Shown piece by piece: positions 46,047 to 54,795 of a stretch of DNA of 64,000 bases; the stretch's first letter is position 1, and every line of letters starts with the position of its first letter. Made by a program: the position numbers and the translations under genes. Origin of the DNA: Bacillus changyiensis (GTDB lineage: Bacteria; Bacillota; Bacilli; Bacillales; Bacillaceae); NCBI RefSeq assembly GCF_027706145.1, contig NZ_JAQFWW010000004.1, forward strand, positions 62,001 to 126,000, written 5' to 3'. The notes under the pieces were generated by a model. It was not told the DNA's origin, searched no databases, and worked only from the letters and a program-made list of their open reading frames with translations.

Positions 46047-46073
46047 GTAGTTTTTCCTCTCCTTCCAAGCTAT

Positions 46074-46102
46074 ATACTACATGATTCTGCAATTATTTAC
46101 AA
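46074..46102 (-). promoter_or_regulatory. Sigma-A promoter of mltG
   Basis: TTGTAA (complement of 46097-46102), 17-nt spacer, TAGTAT (complement of 46074-46079), ending about 27 bp before the mltG start. Confidence 0.55.
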
Positions 46103-46175
46103 AAGATTTCTTAAAGCTCCCTTCTCTTAATATGGGTTTTTTGGAATATAGACAATCAATTTTTATATCATAAAA

Positions 46176-46226
46176 AAACTGCACCACCAATTTGTTAGAA
46201 GGAGCTAACAATTGGGGTGCAGTTTT
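46176..46226 (-). terminator. Terminator of the alaS-yrzL-yrrK-yrzB operon
   Basis: A long hairpin with AAAACTGCACCCCAATTGTTAG and CTAACAAATTGG.GGTGCAGTTTT arms, followed by T residues. Confidence 0.9.
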
Positions 46227-46230
46227 TATT

Positions 46231-46512
46231 TTACTCGTCTTCCTCGTCGGCTAAAAACGTATTGAGCGTCTCTTCGATTAATTCCCATTCTTCATCTGTT
46301 TCAACCGGCATTAATTCACCGTCTTCACCGTCTTCGTTCGGAACAAAGCTTGAAGCATGGATCTCAATTTCTTCGTCTTCTTGGGCCTCAACCGGATAAT
46401 ACAAGACATATGATTTATCAAACTGATCACTGTCAAACGTAAAGAGCACCTCACAAAGCTGTTCATTCCCTTTATCATCTACAATCGTAATATTTTTTTC
46501 TCCGTGTTCCAT
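46231..46512 (-). CDS. yrzB: YrzB family protein (DUF1292)
   Basis: 93 residues, strongly acidic. It starts [26 protein letters not shown] and ends [10 protein letters not shown]. This is the DUF1292 family that regularly follows the yrrK/ruvX gene. Function unknown. ACGAGGTG precedes the ATG. It is the last gene of the alaS operon. Confidence 0.92.
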   Translation of the reverse strand: MEHGEKNITIVDDKGNEQLCEVLFTFDSDQFDKSYVLYYPVEAQEDEEIEIHASSFVPNEDGEDGELMPVETDEEWELIEETLNTFLADEEDE

Positions 46513-46524
46513 TTCTTCACCTCG

Positions 46525-46941
46525 TTAGTTTAGGCTGTCAAGATACCCTTGAAGGATCATGACAGCTGCCATTTTGTCAATTACTTTTTTTCGTTTTTGT
46601 CTGCTTACATCAGCTGAAATCAGCATCTTTTCAGCCGCCATTGTTGACAGCCGCTCGTCCCAAAGAACGACAGGAATGTGAAACGTGTTTTCCAAGAGCT
46701 CCGCAAATTTTTGGCTAGCTTCACCCCGCGGACCGATCGAACCGTTCATATTTTTAGGAAACCCAAGTACAATTTTGTCAATTGTATATTCTTCCGTTAA
46801 TTGGGCAAGACGGTTCAGCCCATAATCACCACTGGCTTCATCGATTTTAACGGTTTCGATTCCTTGTGCTGTCCAACCCATTTCATCGCTCATTGCCACA
46901 CCGAGCGTTTTTGAACCTAAATCAAGACCTAATATTCGCAT
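46525..46941 (-). CDS. yrrK: Holliday junction resolvase-like protein YqgF/RuvX family
   Basis: 138 residues, RNase H fold: [19 protein letters not shown] with the catalytic Asp, [17 protein letters not shown] with the conserved P-loop-like segment, and [15 protein letters not shown]. Family members act in 16S rRNA 5'-end processing or as putative resolvases. It lies 2 nt after yrzL. Confidence 0.93.
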   Translation of the reverse strand: MRILGLDLGSKTLGVAMSDEMGWTAQGIETVKIDEASGDYGLNRLAQLTEEYTIDKIVLGFPKNMNGSIGPRGEASQKFAELLENTFHIPVVLWDERLSTMAAEKMLISADVSRQKRKKVIDKMAAVMILQGYLDSLN

Positions 46942-46943
46942 TT

Positions 46944-47210
46944 TTACGCCTCTTTATGCTGTTCTAAATACGATTTAACCAATTCCTCGATTATTTCGTC
47001 TCTTTCAATTTTCCGGATTAAATTACGTGCATCTCGATGCCTTGGAATATAAGCGGGATCACCTGATAGTAAGTATCCGACAATTTGGTTGATCGGGTTG
47101 TAGCCTTTTTCCTGAAGTGCATCATGAACGATAATTAGCACTTCATTCACATTTGTTTCCATTGAGTCGTCGGAAAAGTTAAATTTCATTGTCTTATCAA
47201 ATGAGCTCAC
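46944..47210 (-). CDS. yrzL: IreB family regulatory phosphoprotein (DUF965)
   Basis: 88 residues: [14 protein letters not shown] near the start, then [36 protein letters not shown]. IreB in enterococci is phosphorylated by the Ser/Thr kinase IreK on N-terminal threonines; the matching KTMKF threonine is present. The start is GTG 47210 with GAGGTG 8 nt upstream; the longer frame above it is not supported. Confidence 0.93.
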   Translation of the reverse strand: MSSFDKTMKFNFSDDSMETNVNEVLIIVHDALQEKGYNPINQIVGYLLSGDPAYIPRHRDARNLIRKIERDEIIEELVKSYLEQHKEA

Positions 47211-47292
47211 CGTTTTGCACCTCTTTCCCAAATTCGCAGGCAAACTTTTAGCCTGGATTCTTCCTATCACCATTCTACACTAGTTCGACTGA

Positions 47293-49929
47293 TTATAAAA
47301 CGGATTTCACCCATTCTTCAGCAGAAGATAAAGCTTCTTCCAGCTTTTCAGGCTGTTTTCCTCCTGCCTGCGCCATATCAGGGCGACCGCCACCGCCGCC
47401 ACCGCACGCTTCGGCAACTTGTTTAACAAGTTTTCCTGCATGAAAACCTTTTTCTATTAAATCTTTTGTAACTCCCGCAGAAATATTCACTTTTTCATTT
47501 TGAACAGCTCCAAGGACAATGATACCAGACCCTAACTTGACCTTCAGTTCATCAACCATTGTACGAAGATGATTCATATCCTTCGCATTTACTTTTTCTG
47601 CAAGCAAGTGAATACCATTTATATCTTTTACCTTCGCCAAGATTTCTCCAGCTTCTTTATTGCCGAGCTTACTTAGCAGAGATTCGTTTTCTCTTTGCAC
47701 ATTTTTCAATTCAGCTTGTAATCCTTCAATCCGTTTTGGAACTTCTTTCAGATTCGTTTTCAACATGTTTGCTGCATCCTCAAGCAGTTCAAGTTTGGAA
47801 CTCATTTCTTGATAAGCACCTTTGCCAGTTACAGCCTCAATCCGACGTGTTCCAGCACCTATACCTGATTCAGATATAATTTTGAACAGTCCGATTTCAG
47901 CCGTGTTTTTCACATGGCATCCTCCACATAGTTCAATACTGTAATCTCCTGCTTTAACAACACGAACGATGTCTCCATATTTTTCGCCGAACAAAGCCAT
48001 TGCACCGAGTGCCTTTGCTTCATCAATCGGTTTCAAATCGATGTCAACCGAAATTGATTCCCAAATTTTTTCGTTGACTTTTGTTTCAATTCGTTCCAAC
48101 TCTTCTTTTGTTACCTGTCCGAAATGAGAGAAATCAAAACGGAGACGGCTGTCTGACACAAGTGATCCCGCCTGGTTCACATGTGCGCCTAACACATCTT
48201 TTAAAGCTTGGTGCAAAAGGTGTGTCGCTGTATGGTTTTTGACAATATCCTGTCTAAGACGTTCTGTCACTTCTGCTACTACTTGCATCCCTTTTGCAAT
48301 CGTCCCACTTTCAACAATCCCTTCATGGAGATGTTGTCCGTTCGGTGCTTTTTTTACATCTGTGATGCGAACAGTGACTTCTTCGCTTTTAACCCAACCT
48401 TTGTCACCAATTTGACCGCCGCTTTCAGCATAAAACGGAGTTTTTTCTAAAATAAGTTGAACTGTTTTCCCTTCGTGAACCTCCTCAACAAGTTCTCCAT
48501 TTTGAAGAACTGTAGCAACTTTCGTGTCAGATTGAAGTGTTGCATAACCGACAAATTCACTTTCAATCGTTAGATCACGGAGCACACCGCCTTGAATTTG
48601 CATGCTTCTAATATCTTGACGAGCTTGACGAGCTCGATCACGTTGCTTTGTCATTTCATGTTCAAAACCGGCATGATCGACTTGCATGCCTTCATCTTCA
48701 GCATATTCTTCAGTCAATTCGACAGGGAATCCATACGTATCATAAAGTTTAAAAACATCAACACCAGAAATGACGCTGCTTCCTTTCGCTCTCTCTTTTT
48801 GAATGACTTCGGAGAGAATAGCCAAGCCCTCGTTAAGGGTCTCATGGAAACGTTCTTCTTCTGTTTTAATGACTTTAGCGATAAATTCAGCTTTTTCTTT
48901 TACCTCAGAGTAGAATGCCGCCATAATTTCAGCCACGACTGGAACAAGCTCATACATAAATGGGCGATGAATATTAATTGTTTTAGCATAACGCACAGCC
49001 CGGCGCAGGAGTCTTCTGATGACATATCCGCGACCTTCGTTAGACGGGAGGGCTCCATCACCTACTGCAAAAGCGACCGTGCGAATATGGTCGGCCACAA
49101 CTTTAAAAGCGGTATCCTTTTCTTTGGATATTCCGTATTTTTCTCCAGAAATTGATTCGGTTGCTTCAATTATCGGCATAAACAAATCGGTATCATAATT
49201 GGTTTGGGCATCTTGAATAACAGAAACCATTCGTTCAAGGCCCATCCCGGTATCAATGTTTTTCTTTGGCAGTGGTGTGTATGATCCATCAGGATTGTGA
49301 TTAAATTCAGAAAAAACGAGATTCCAAACTTCAAGATACCTTTCATTTTCTCCACCAGGATAAAGTTCAGGATCAGCAGGATCATTTCCATAAGCCTCAC
49401 CACGGTCATAGAAAATTTCTGTATTCGGACCGCTTGGACCTTCGCCGATATCCCAAAAATTCCCTTCTAGCCTAATAATACGTTCTTCTGGAATACCGAT
49501 TTTCTTCGCCCACATATCGTAAGCTTCATCATCTTCGGGATGGACTGTCACAGATAGGCGTTCTGGATCAAAACCAATCCATTTTTCATCTGTTAAAAAC
49601 TCCCATGCCCACTCAATCGCTTCTTCTTTAAAATAATCACCGATTGAAAAATTTCCAAGCATCTCAAAAAACGTATGATGGCGCGCTGTTTTCCCAACAT
49701 TTTCAATATCATTTGTTCGAATCGATTTTTGCGCGTTACAAATCCGCGGATTTTCCGGGACGATGCGGCCATCAAAATATTTTTTTAATGTTGCGACCCC
49801 GCTGTTAATCCAAAGTAGAGACGGATCTTCATGCGGGATGAGTGAAGCACTCGGTTCTACAGCATGTCCTTTCTCTGTAAAAAAATCTAAAAACATTTGA
49901 CGCACTTCTGCGGATGTTAATGTCTTCAC
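47293..49929 (-). CDS. alaS: Alanyl-tRNA synthetase
   Basis: 878 residues, full length. The class II aminoacylation domain has [22 protein letters not shown]. The editing domain has the zinc/histidine set [12 protein letters not shown] and [17 protein letters not shown]. The C-terminal DHHA1 domain ends with [17 protein letters not shown]. The start is GTG 49929, with GGAGG 8 nt upstream. It is controlled by a T-box leader and is the first gene of alaS-yrzL-yrrK-yrzB. Confidence 0.98.
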   Translation of the reverse strand: MKTLTSAEVRQMFLDFFTEKGHAVEPSASLIPHEDPSLLWINSGVATLKKYFDGRIVPENPRICNAQKSIRTNDIENVGKTARHHTFFEMLGNFSIGDYFKEEAIEWAWEFLTDEKWIGFDPERLSVTVHPEDDEAYDMWAKKIGIPEERIIRLEGNFWDIGEGPSGPNTEIFYDRGEAYGNDPADPELYPGGENERYLEVWNLVFSEFNHNPDGSYTPLPKKNIDTGMGLERMVSVIQDAQTNYDTDLFMPIIEATESISGEKYGISKEKDTAFKVVADHIRTVAFAVGDGALPSNEGRGYVIRRLLRRAVRYAKTINIHRPFMYELVPVVAEIMAAFYSEVKEKAEFIAKVIKTEEERFHETLNEGLAILSEVIQKERAKGSSVISGVDVFKLYDTYGFPVELTEEYAEDEGMQVDHAGFEHEMTKQRDRARQARQDIRSMQIQGGVLRDLTIESEFVGYATLQSDTKVATVLQNGELVEEVHEGKTVQLILEKTPFYAESGGQIGDKGWVKSEEVTVRITDVKKAPNGQHLHEGIVESGTIAKGMQVVAEVTERLRQDIVKNHTATHLLHQALKDVLGAHVNQAGSLVSDSRLRFDFSHFGQVTKEELERIETKVNEKIWESISVDIDLKPIDEAKALGAMALFGEKYGDIVRVVKAGDYSIELCGGCHVKNTAEIGLFKIISESGIGAGTRRIEAVTGKGAYQEMSSKLELLEDAANMLKTNLKEVPKRIEGLQAELKNVQRENESLLSKLGNKEAGEILAKVKDINGIHLLAEKVNAKDMNHLRTMVDELKVKLGSGIIVLGAVQNEKVNISAGVTKDLIEKGFHAGKLVKQVAEACGGGGGGRPDMAQAGGKQPEKLEEALSSAEEWVKSVL

Positions 49930-49963
49930 TTGTTTTTCCTCCTTTACATGATCACAGCAATAT

Positions 49964-50240
49964 AAAAAAGCTCCCGCCCTATGCAAACATGCGTTTACAC
50001 AGGGACGAGAACTTCTCTCGCGGTACCACCCTGATTATGGACAAAAGAAATGTTGCCCATCACCTTAAAATCCAAATAACGCCGGATAAAAACGGCAGGA
50101 TTTCGCCTGCACTCAGGATTAGCTTCTACTGACCGTCTGCTTAAGCTCTTTCAGCGCTAATGGAGCTTTTCTCTAAAAGCAGGGCTTCAGTATACTCGGA
50201 TCCGTCAATCGAGATACGTATATGTCTATTCTCAGAAATT
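49964..50240 (-). promoter_or_regulatory. T-box leader of alaS
   Basis: The conserved T-box AGGGTGGTACCGCG (complement of 50020-50033) is followed by an intrinsic terminator (CTCGTCCC / GGGCGGGAG with extended pairing, then TTTTTT, 49964-50012). The leader is about 270 nt. It senses uncharged tRNA-Ala and allows read-through. I did not assign the specifier codon. Confidence 0.95.
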
Positions 50241-50266
50241 ATAGACAACGAATACAGTAATGTCAA
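50238..50266 (-). promoter_or_regulatory. Consensus sigma-A promoter of alaS
   Basis: TTGACA (complement of 50261-50266), 17-nt spacer, TATAAT (complement of 50238-50243), a perfect match to consensus. The TGA stop codon of yrrI is inside the -35 box. Confidence 0.92.
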
Positions 50267-51339
50267 TCTTCAACACAATTAAGCTTTTTTCTTGCAACTA
50301 AAAAATGGATGACTGTTACTTTTAATACGGCCATTACTGGGACTGCAAGAATCATCCCACTAATACCAGCCAGTTCACTGCCTGCAATCAGCCCCAACAT
50401 GATCACGATAGGATGCATGTGAAGACTTTTTCCAACAACAAACGGGCCGAGAATATTCCCTTCAATAAATTGCAAAATTAAAATGGTTATCACAACGATC
50501 AAGACCAGTTTTGTTGATAAGGCTGCAGCAATCATCACAGCTGGAATTGCCCCAATAACAGGTCCAAAATATGGGATGACATTTGTTGCTCCTATAATAA
50601 GACCTAGAATAAGTGGATATGGAATATCAAAAAACCAGAAAGACAGACTCGCTCCAAGACCAATTGCCATACATACAAACAGTTGCCCTCTTATGTAATC
50701 ACCAAGAGAATCATCCACATCCCGAATGAATTCACCGCCTTTTTTCCTCCATGAAGGGGGCGTCAAATACCAGACAGCTTTTTTCATTGTTTCAATATCC
50801 TTTACCATGTAAAAAACCAAGAATGGGATGACGATTGCTATCAATAGATAATCCAAAACATAACGGATACTTTTAATTGCGTGCTCTACCCAATTTGCGA
50901 TGAATTCTTCCATCTGATTGACAAACTTATCAACTCTGTTATGCATTCCATCAGGCCAACCATCTGTGTGATGATGAAGTTCGTCCAACATTCTTTCATA
51001 TGATGCTGCAAAAATCGGAATGCCTTCAGACAGGTCTGTTAACTGTTTCATGATAATCGGTATTCCTTTATATAAAGCCCAGCCCACTCCCCCGAAAAAA
51101 AGAATATAGATAATGAGAATACTCAACGTTCTGGGGAGACCTTTTCCATGCAACCACTCTGTAATCGGAAGCAATAAATAAGATATAAAAATAGAGATGA
51201 TCAAAGGGATAAAAATTGATTTTATGATAAGCCAGAACGGTGACCATAATATATCAAGCATCATAAATACGTATACTGTTAAAAGAACCAGTAAGCAAAT
51301 GGCCACCCATAATAATAGCTGAACCGGTTTTTGAAGCAT
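50263..51339 (-). CDS. yrrI: AI-2E family transporter-like membrane protein YrrI
   Basis: 358 residues with about eight transmembrane segments. The family has the central PFLVFYMVKDIETMKKAV and the C-terminal IGATNVIPYFGPVIGAIPAVMIA. UPF0118/AI-2E proteins export small molecules or exchange ions; the substrate here is unknown. ATG 51339 has AGGAGG 8 nt upstream. It is the last backbone gene before the inserted sugar locus. Confidence 0.9.
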   Translation of the reverse strand: MLQKPVQLLLWVAICLLVLLTVYVFMMLDILWSPFWLIIKSIFIPLIISIFISYLLLPITEWLHGKGLPRTLSILIIYILFFGGVGWALYKGIPIIMKQLTDLSEGIPIFAASYERMLDELHHHTDGWPDGMHNRVDKFVNQMEEFIANWVEHAIKSIRYVLDYLLIAIVIPFLVFYMVKDIETMKKAVWYLTPPSWRKKGGEFIRDVDDSLGDYIRGQLFVCMAIGLGASLSFWFFDIPYPLILGLIIGATNVIPYFGPVIGAIPAVMIAAALSTKLVLIVVITILILQFIEGNILGPFVVGKSLHMHPIVIMLGLIAGSELAGISGMILAVPVMAVLKVTVIHFLVARKKLNCVED

Positions 51340-51411
51340 CACCCTCACCTCCTCTATATGGTTTGAGGAATATGAGGTATTATTTTGCTCTATTTTTTTC
51401 TTTTTAACCGA

Positions 51412-52317
51412 TTAATCTTGATTGTCCTCTGCTTGTTGCTGTTTTAAATAGTGACACAATGCACCAACTTTTCCCGCTTCGTTTTCAAAAAAACATCTAT
51501 CAATCTCTGTCGTTTGTACGGCTTCTGGCCAAATCTGCTTGACCCGTTGTACCACTTCATCAATAACACTCGTCTGAGCACTAACCCCCCCGCCGATCAG
51601 GATCTTTTCTGGTGCCAATGAATGAATAATATTGACTGCCCCCACTGCAAGAGCATTGTAAAAAGACTCGATTGCCGCTTGCGCATCAGCATCCCCTTGA
51701 GCTGCCAACTCAAACAATTCAATTCCGTTTACTCTTTGCTTTGTTTTATTGTAAAAGTTTTCTGTCAAAGAGCGCGCTGAAGCGAGATTGCTAAATGAGT
51801 AACGATCAACGACCGTATGAAGCTGGTCATCGAACTGGAGCGTCATTAAACCAAATTCACCGGCTAATCCATTTCGTCCACGAACCATTTCACCATTTAT
51901 AAAAATACCGCCTCCGATACCAGTTCCAACTGTTAAGCAAACAAAGTTCTGGCATCCACGCGCGTTCCCTTTCCATTTTTCCGCAGCAGCGGCACAATTA
52001 GCATCATTATCAAGCTCTATAGGAAGCTTTAGATCTGAAAGTTCTTCTTTAACGGAGTGATGTTCAATATCTTTAACTGCACCGGCGAAATAGACATAGC
52101 CAGTTTCGCAGTCAACTGCTCCCGGAATGCTAAGTGCAATCCCTTTGATATCATATTCTGTTTGATACGTTTGAACAATTGTTCTTAAAGCAGAAAATGT
52201 CTCGCCACTTCCTTGAACTGGGGTTGGTGTTGAACCAGAATGAAGCATCGTTCCATTTTTATCCATTATTGAATATTTAATCGATGTACCGCCAAGATCA
52301 ATTACTGCATAACTCAT
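51412..52317 (-). CDS. ROK family sugar kinase
   Basis: 301 residues. The N-terminal ATP-binding motif is VIDLGGTSIKYSI, with ELDNDANCAAAAE carrying the catalytic Asp and TVGTGIGGGIFINGEMVRG. The usual ROK zinc motif (CxCGxxGC) is missing, as in BglK-type kinases. In this locus it probably phosphorylates mannose, glucose or a disaccharide released from galactomannan oligosaccharides. It is the last gene of the GH113-esterase-kinase operon. GGGGGG precedes the ATG. Confidence 0.87.
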   Translation of the reverse strand: MSYAVIDLGGTSIKYSIMDKNGTMLHSGSTPTPVQGSGETFSALRTIVQTYQTEYDIKGIALSIPGAVDCETGYVYFAGAVKDIEHHSVKEELSDLKLPIELDNDANCAAAAEKWKGNARGCQNFVCLTVGTGIGGGIFINGEMVRGRNGLAGEFGLMTLQFDDQLHTVVDRYSFSNLASARSLTENFYNKTKQRVNGIELFELAAQGDADAQAAIESFYNALAVGAVNIIHSLAPEKILIGGGVSAQTSVIDEVVQRVKQIWPEAVQTTEIDRCFFENEAGKVGALCHYLKQQQAEDNQD

Positions 52318-52357
52318 TGTGTGTTACCCCCCATTAGATTCATATCTCATGCTAGTA

Positions 52358-53320
52358 TTACAAGCGGCTCATCTGTTGAAACATCAAGTCCGCTACACTT
52401 GGTAAGTGCTCATGTCCATATTCATGAAACAGAAGCATGTCTTTTGATGCAGATATTTTATTGTAAGCTGCAAATTGTGTAGAAGGTGGACAAATCATAT
52501 CTTTCATTGCTAACGCCCACCAAACATGTCCTTTAATACGTGGTGTGAGATGTTGAATATCAATATATCCAAGTCTCTGAAACACTTCATCTTCATGATC
52601 ATGATTAGGATCACGTGTTCTAAAATAAGTAGCAATTTCTTCATAAGCTGATTGTTGAATGTCCATATCTTCCCACACACGCCTGTAATCGCTTAAAAAC
52701 GGGTACACAGCTGCAACTTCCTTTATTTCCGGGACAAGAGCTGCACATGCTAGTGCAAGCCCCCCACCCTGAGATGCTCCACAGGCACCAATTCGGCTTG
52801 CATGGATATGTTCCATTGACTGTAACACCCTGACAGACTGCACTGTATCGAGAAAGACGTGTCGATAATAGAGCTGGTTTGGATTTGGGTCTTCAATACC
52901 TCGAATCACATGACCGCGCAAAGTCGGCCCTTTAATGGTAAGCGTATCTTCTGAATCTCCTCCCTGGCCGCGGCAATCCATCGCAAGTACAGTAATCCCC
53001 TGTGCCGCATATGGCAGCTTATCAAGCCAATCACCGCTGTCAACCGAATACCCATGAAACATGACAAGCCCTGGAGATTCCGGTTTTACTTGTTTGGGGC
53101 GAACGAATTTGGCATGGATTGTAGCATTTCCTGTTCCAGTAAAATAAAGATGATAACAATCAGCAACATCAGACTTTATTGAAGCAGGTATCAATTCATA
53201 TTCTGTCGATAAATTGCGTACCTCGCGAAGCCCCTTTTCCCAATATATATCAAAATCATTTGGCTTTATGCTTTTCCCCATGTATTTTTTTAATTGTTCA
53301 AGTGGCATATCAATATGCAC
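52358..53320 (-). CDS. Acetyl esterase, CE7 family (acetylxylan esterase/cephalosporin C deacetylase)
   Basis: 320 residues. CE7 hallmarks are MDCRGQGGDS, the nucleophile elbow GASQGGG and the C-terminal HEYGHEHL with the catalytic His. There is no signal peptide, so it acts inside the cell. CE7 enzymes remove acetyl groups from short xylo- and other acetylated oligosaccharides. Between a mannanase and a kinase it likely deacetylates imported manno-oligosaccharides. The start is GTG with AGGAGGGG upstream. It ends 40 nt before the kinase gene. Confidence 0.9.
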   Translation of the reverse strand: MHIDMPLEQLKKYMGKSIKPNDFDIYWEKGLREVRNLSTEYELIPASIKSDVADCYHLYFTGTGNATIHAKFVRPKQVKPESPGLVMFHGYSVDSGDWLDKLPYAAQGITVLAMDCRGQGGDSEDTLTIKGPTLRGHVIRGIEDPNPNQLYYRHVFLDTVQSVRVLQSMEHIHASRIGACGASQGGGLALACAALVPEIKEVAAVYPFLSDYRRVWEDMDIQQSAYEEIATYFRTRDPNHDHEDEVFQRLGYIDIQHLTPRIKGHVWWALAMKDMICPPSTQFAAYNKISASKDMLLFHEYGHEHLPSVADLMFQQMSRL

Positions 53321-53322
53321 GA

Positions 53323-54297
53323 CTATTCCCCTCCTGCTTGATAAAATTCGGCAATTACCTTTTCAGCCGGTTTTCCATATACGTCATAACCATCATCAAG
53401 GTGTGCATCGTCTTCTTGATAAAGCTCTGTTCTCCAATCCCAAAGACCAAAACCTTTAACCCATGAGCGTTTGTGAGTTGTTTTAAACATTTCTTGATAA
53501 AATTCAGCCTGTTCTTCAATATTGATCTGTCCTTGATGTGACCAGTCATTCGGTATAAGAGACGAACCAGATCGTGACGGACAACCAGCTTCAGCAAAGA
53601 AAAATGGTTTATTAAAGGGTTTTATGATCTTTTCAATCCGATTCAGCTGACACTCCCAGTCATAAATGGGGTAATATCCACTGGATGAAATAACATCGAC
53701 CGCATCCCACCATTTCACATTTCCTTCTTGATACTTATCTGTGTTATAAGACACCAAACCGCTATAAACTTGCTTAATGTTTGAAATGAGCCGCCGCCAA
53801 TCCTGTTCACGTCGTTCTGACTGTACCATTTCACAGCCAACGATATGCATATCACAGCCTGTTTTCTCGGCAATACGTGCATAATGAAGCTGATAGTCTG
53901 TATAAGATGCAAACCAATCCCCCCACTTCGGTTCACAGGGGACATCGATGTCAAAAAAATTGATATGAGCACGCCAAGTTCCATCTCTCACATTGACAGT
54001 CGGTTTCATAATGACTCGAAGCCCAAGGGACTGGGCATAAGAAATCCATTCTATTAATTCTTCATCAGATGGGAGATGATTTCCTGTAAAATCTAGTTTT
54101 GTTGACTGAGCTGTATCTTGTAGTGCAGCAAGTGCAATCACAACATGTGTGCTATATGTACGCTCTTTCATTAAACGAAGTGATATCTTGGCTTTTTCTG
54201 TGAGCAGCTTTCCTCTTCCACTTAACCATCCGTATGTAAACCCTTTAATCGTATCCAATCCGCTCACCCTTTCATCATTGATAGTACCGATCTCCAT
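53323..54297 (-). CDS. Intracellular beta-mannanase-like glycoside hydrolase (GH113 type)
   Basis: 324 residues, a TIM-barrel hydrolase without signal peptide. IKGFTYGWLSGRGKL at the start, IMKPTVNVRDGTWRAHINFFD, CDMHIVGCEMVQSE (candidate acid/base Glu) and PFFFAEAGCPSR (candidate nucleophile Glu) fit the GH113 family of endo-beta-mannanases. It probably cuts or trims imported manno-oligosaccharides. It is the first gene of a three-gene operon, ending 2 nt before the esterase. ATGGAGAG lies ahead of the start. Confidence 0.8.
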   Translation of the reverse strand: MEIGTINDERVSGLDTIKGFTYGWLSGRGKLLTEKAKISLRLMKERTYSTHVVIALAALQDTAQSTKLDFTGNHLPSDEELIEWISYAQSLGLRVIMKPTVNVRDGTWRAHINFFDIDVPCEPKWGDWFASYTDYQLHYARIAEKTGCDMHIVGCEMVQSERREQDWRRLISNIKQVYSGLVSYNTDKYQEGNVKWWDAVDVISSSGYYPIYDWECQLNRIEKIIKPFNKPFFFAEAGCPSRSGSSLIPNDWSHQGQINIEEQAEFYQEMFKTTHKRSWVKGFGLWDWRTELYQEDDAHLDDGYDVYGKPAEKVIAEFYQAGGE

Positions 54298-54795
54298 TTA
54301 AACTCTCTCCATGTGAGCTTTACCGTGTCTGCTACATGAAAAGATCATACAATCAACGATTGTATAGATACCGTCAACCGTTAATAGACCTTGCAGTACA
54401 TAACCAGTGTAATGTTTTCTCAAATGACTGAATGCGATTGCAAAGCAATTTCCCAATTGGGCCAGTTTTTATGCTCAACTGTTTATTCGTTTTTCAAACA
54501 CTTGTTTCATCAGGTTGATCTATGTCACTTGACCATCATCGATCCCTATCAATAGTAATGTTTAGTCTTGATTGGCTTTTATTTTTCCGCTATTAATCGA
54601 TCGGCTCTATCTCATGTCGTCCCATTTAGTGATGCTAAAGGATCGACATCTCCTAAATAAATGTTTATTTTATCTTAAACTAATCGATAACTTAATTCAA
54701 TAATTTTTTATAAAATAAAATTAAGTAATTTTATATACATGGTTTTCTTATTCTTTTATAATGAAAATGAATTCATGTGGAAAGGAATGATCAAA
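54298..54795. promoter_or_regulatory. Divergent control region of the mannanase operon and alpha-galactosidase gene
   Basis: About 500 bp without a gene. It holds a LacI-type operator variant TAATCGATAA (54681-54690), a plus-strand promoter TATACA-17 nt-TATAAT (54734-54762) for the alpha-galactosidase, and three further inverted repeats: ATACAATC-3 nt-GATTGTAT (54347-54365), ATTGC-AAA-GCAAT (54437-54449) and CCCAATTGGG (54452-54461). The first of these lies in the likely leader or promoter of the mannanase operon. Confidence 0.65.

Noticed and set aside
48592..49155. 187-codon plus-strand frame inside alaS
   Set aside because: Antisense shadow of alaS, with composition typical of reversed coding sequence.
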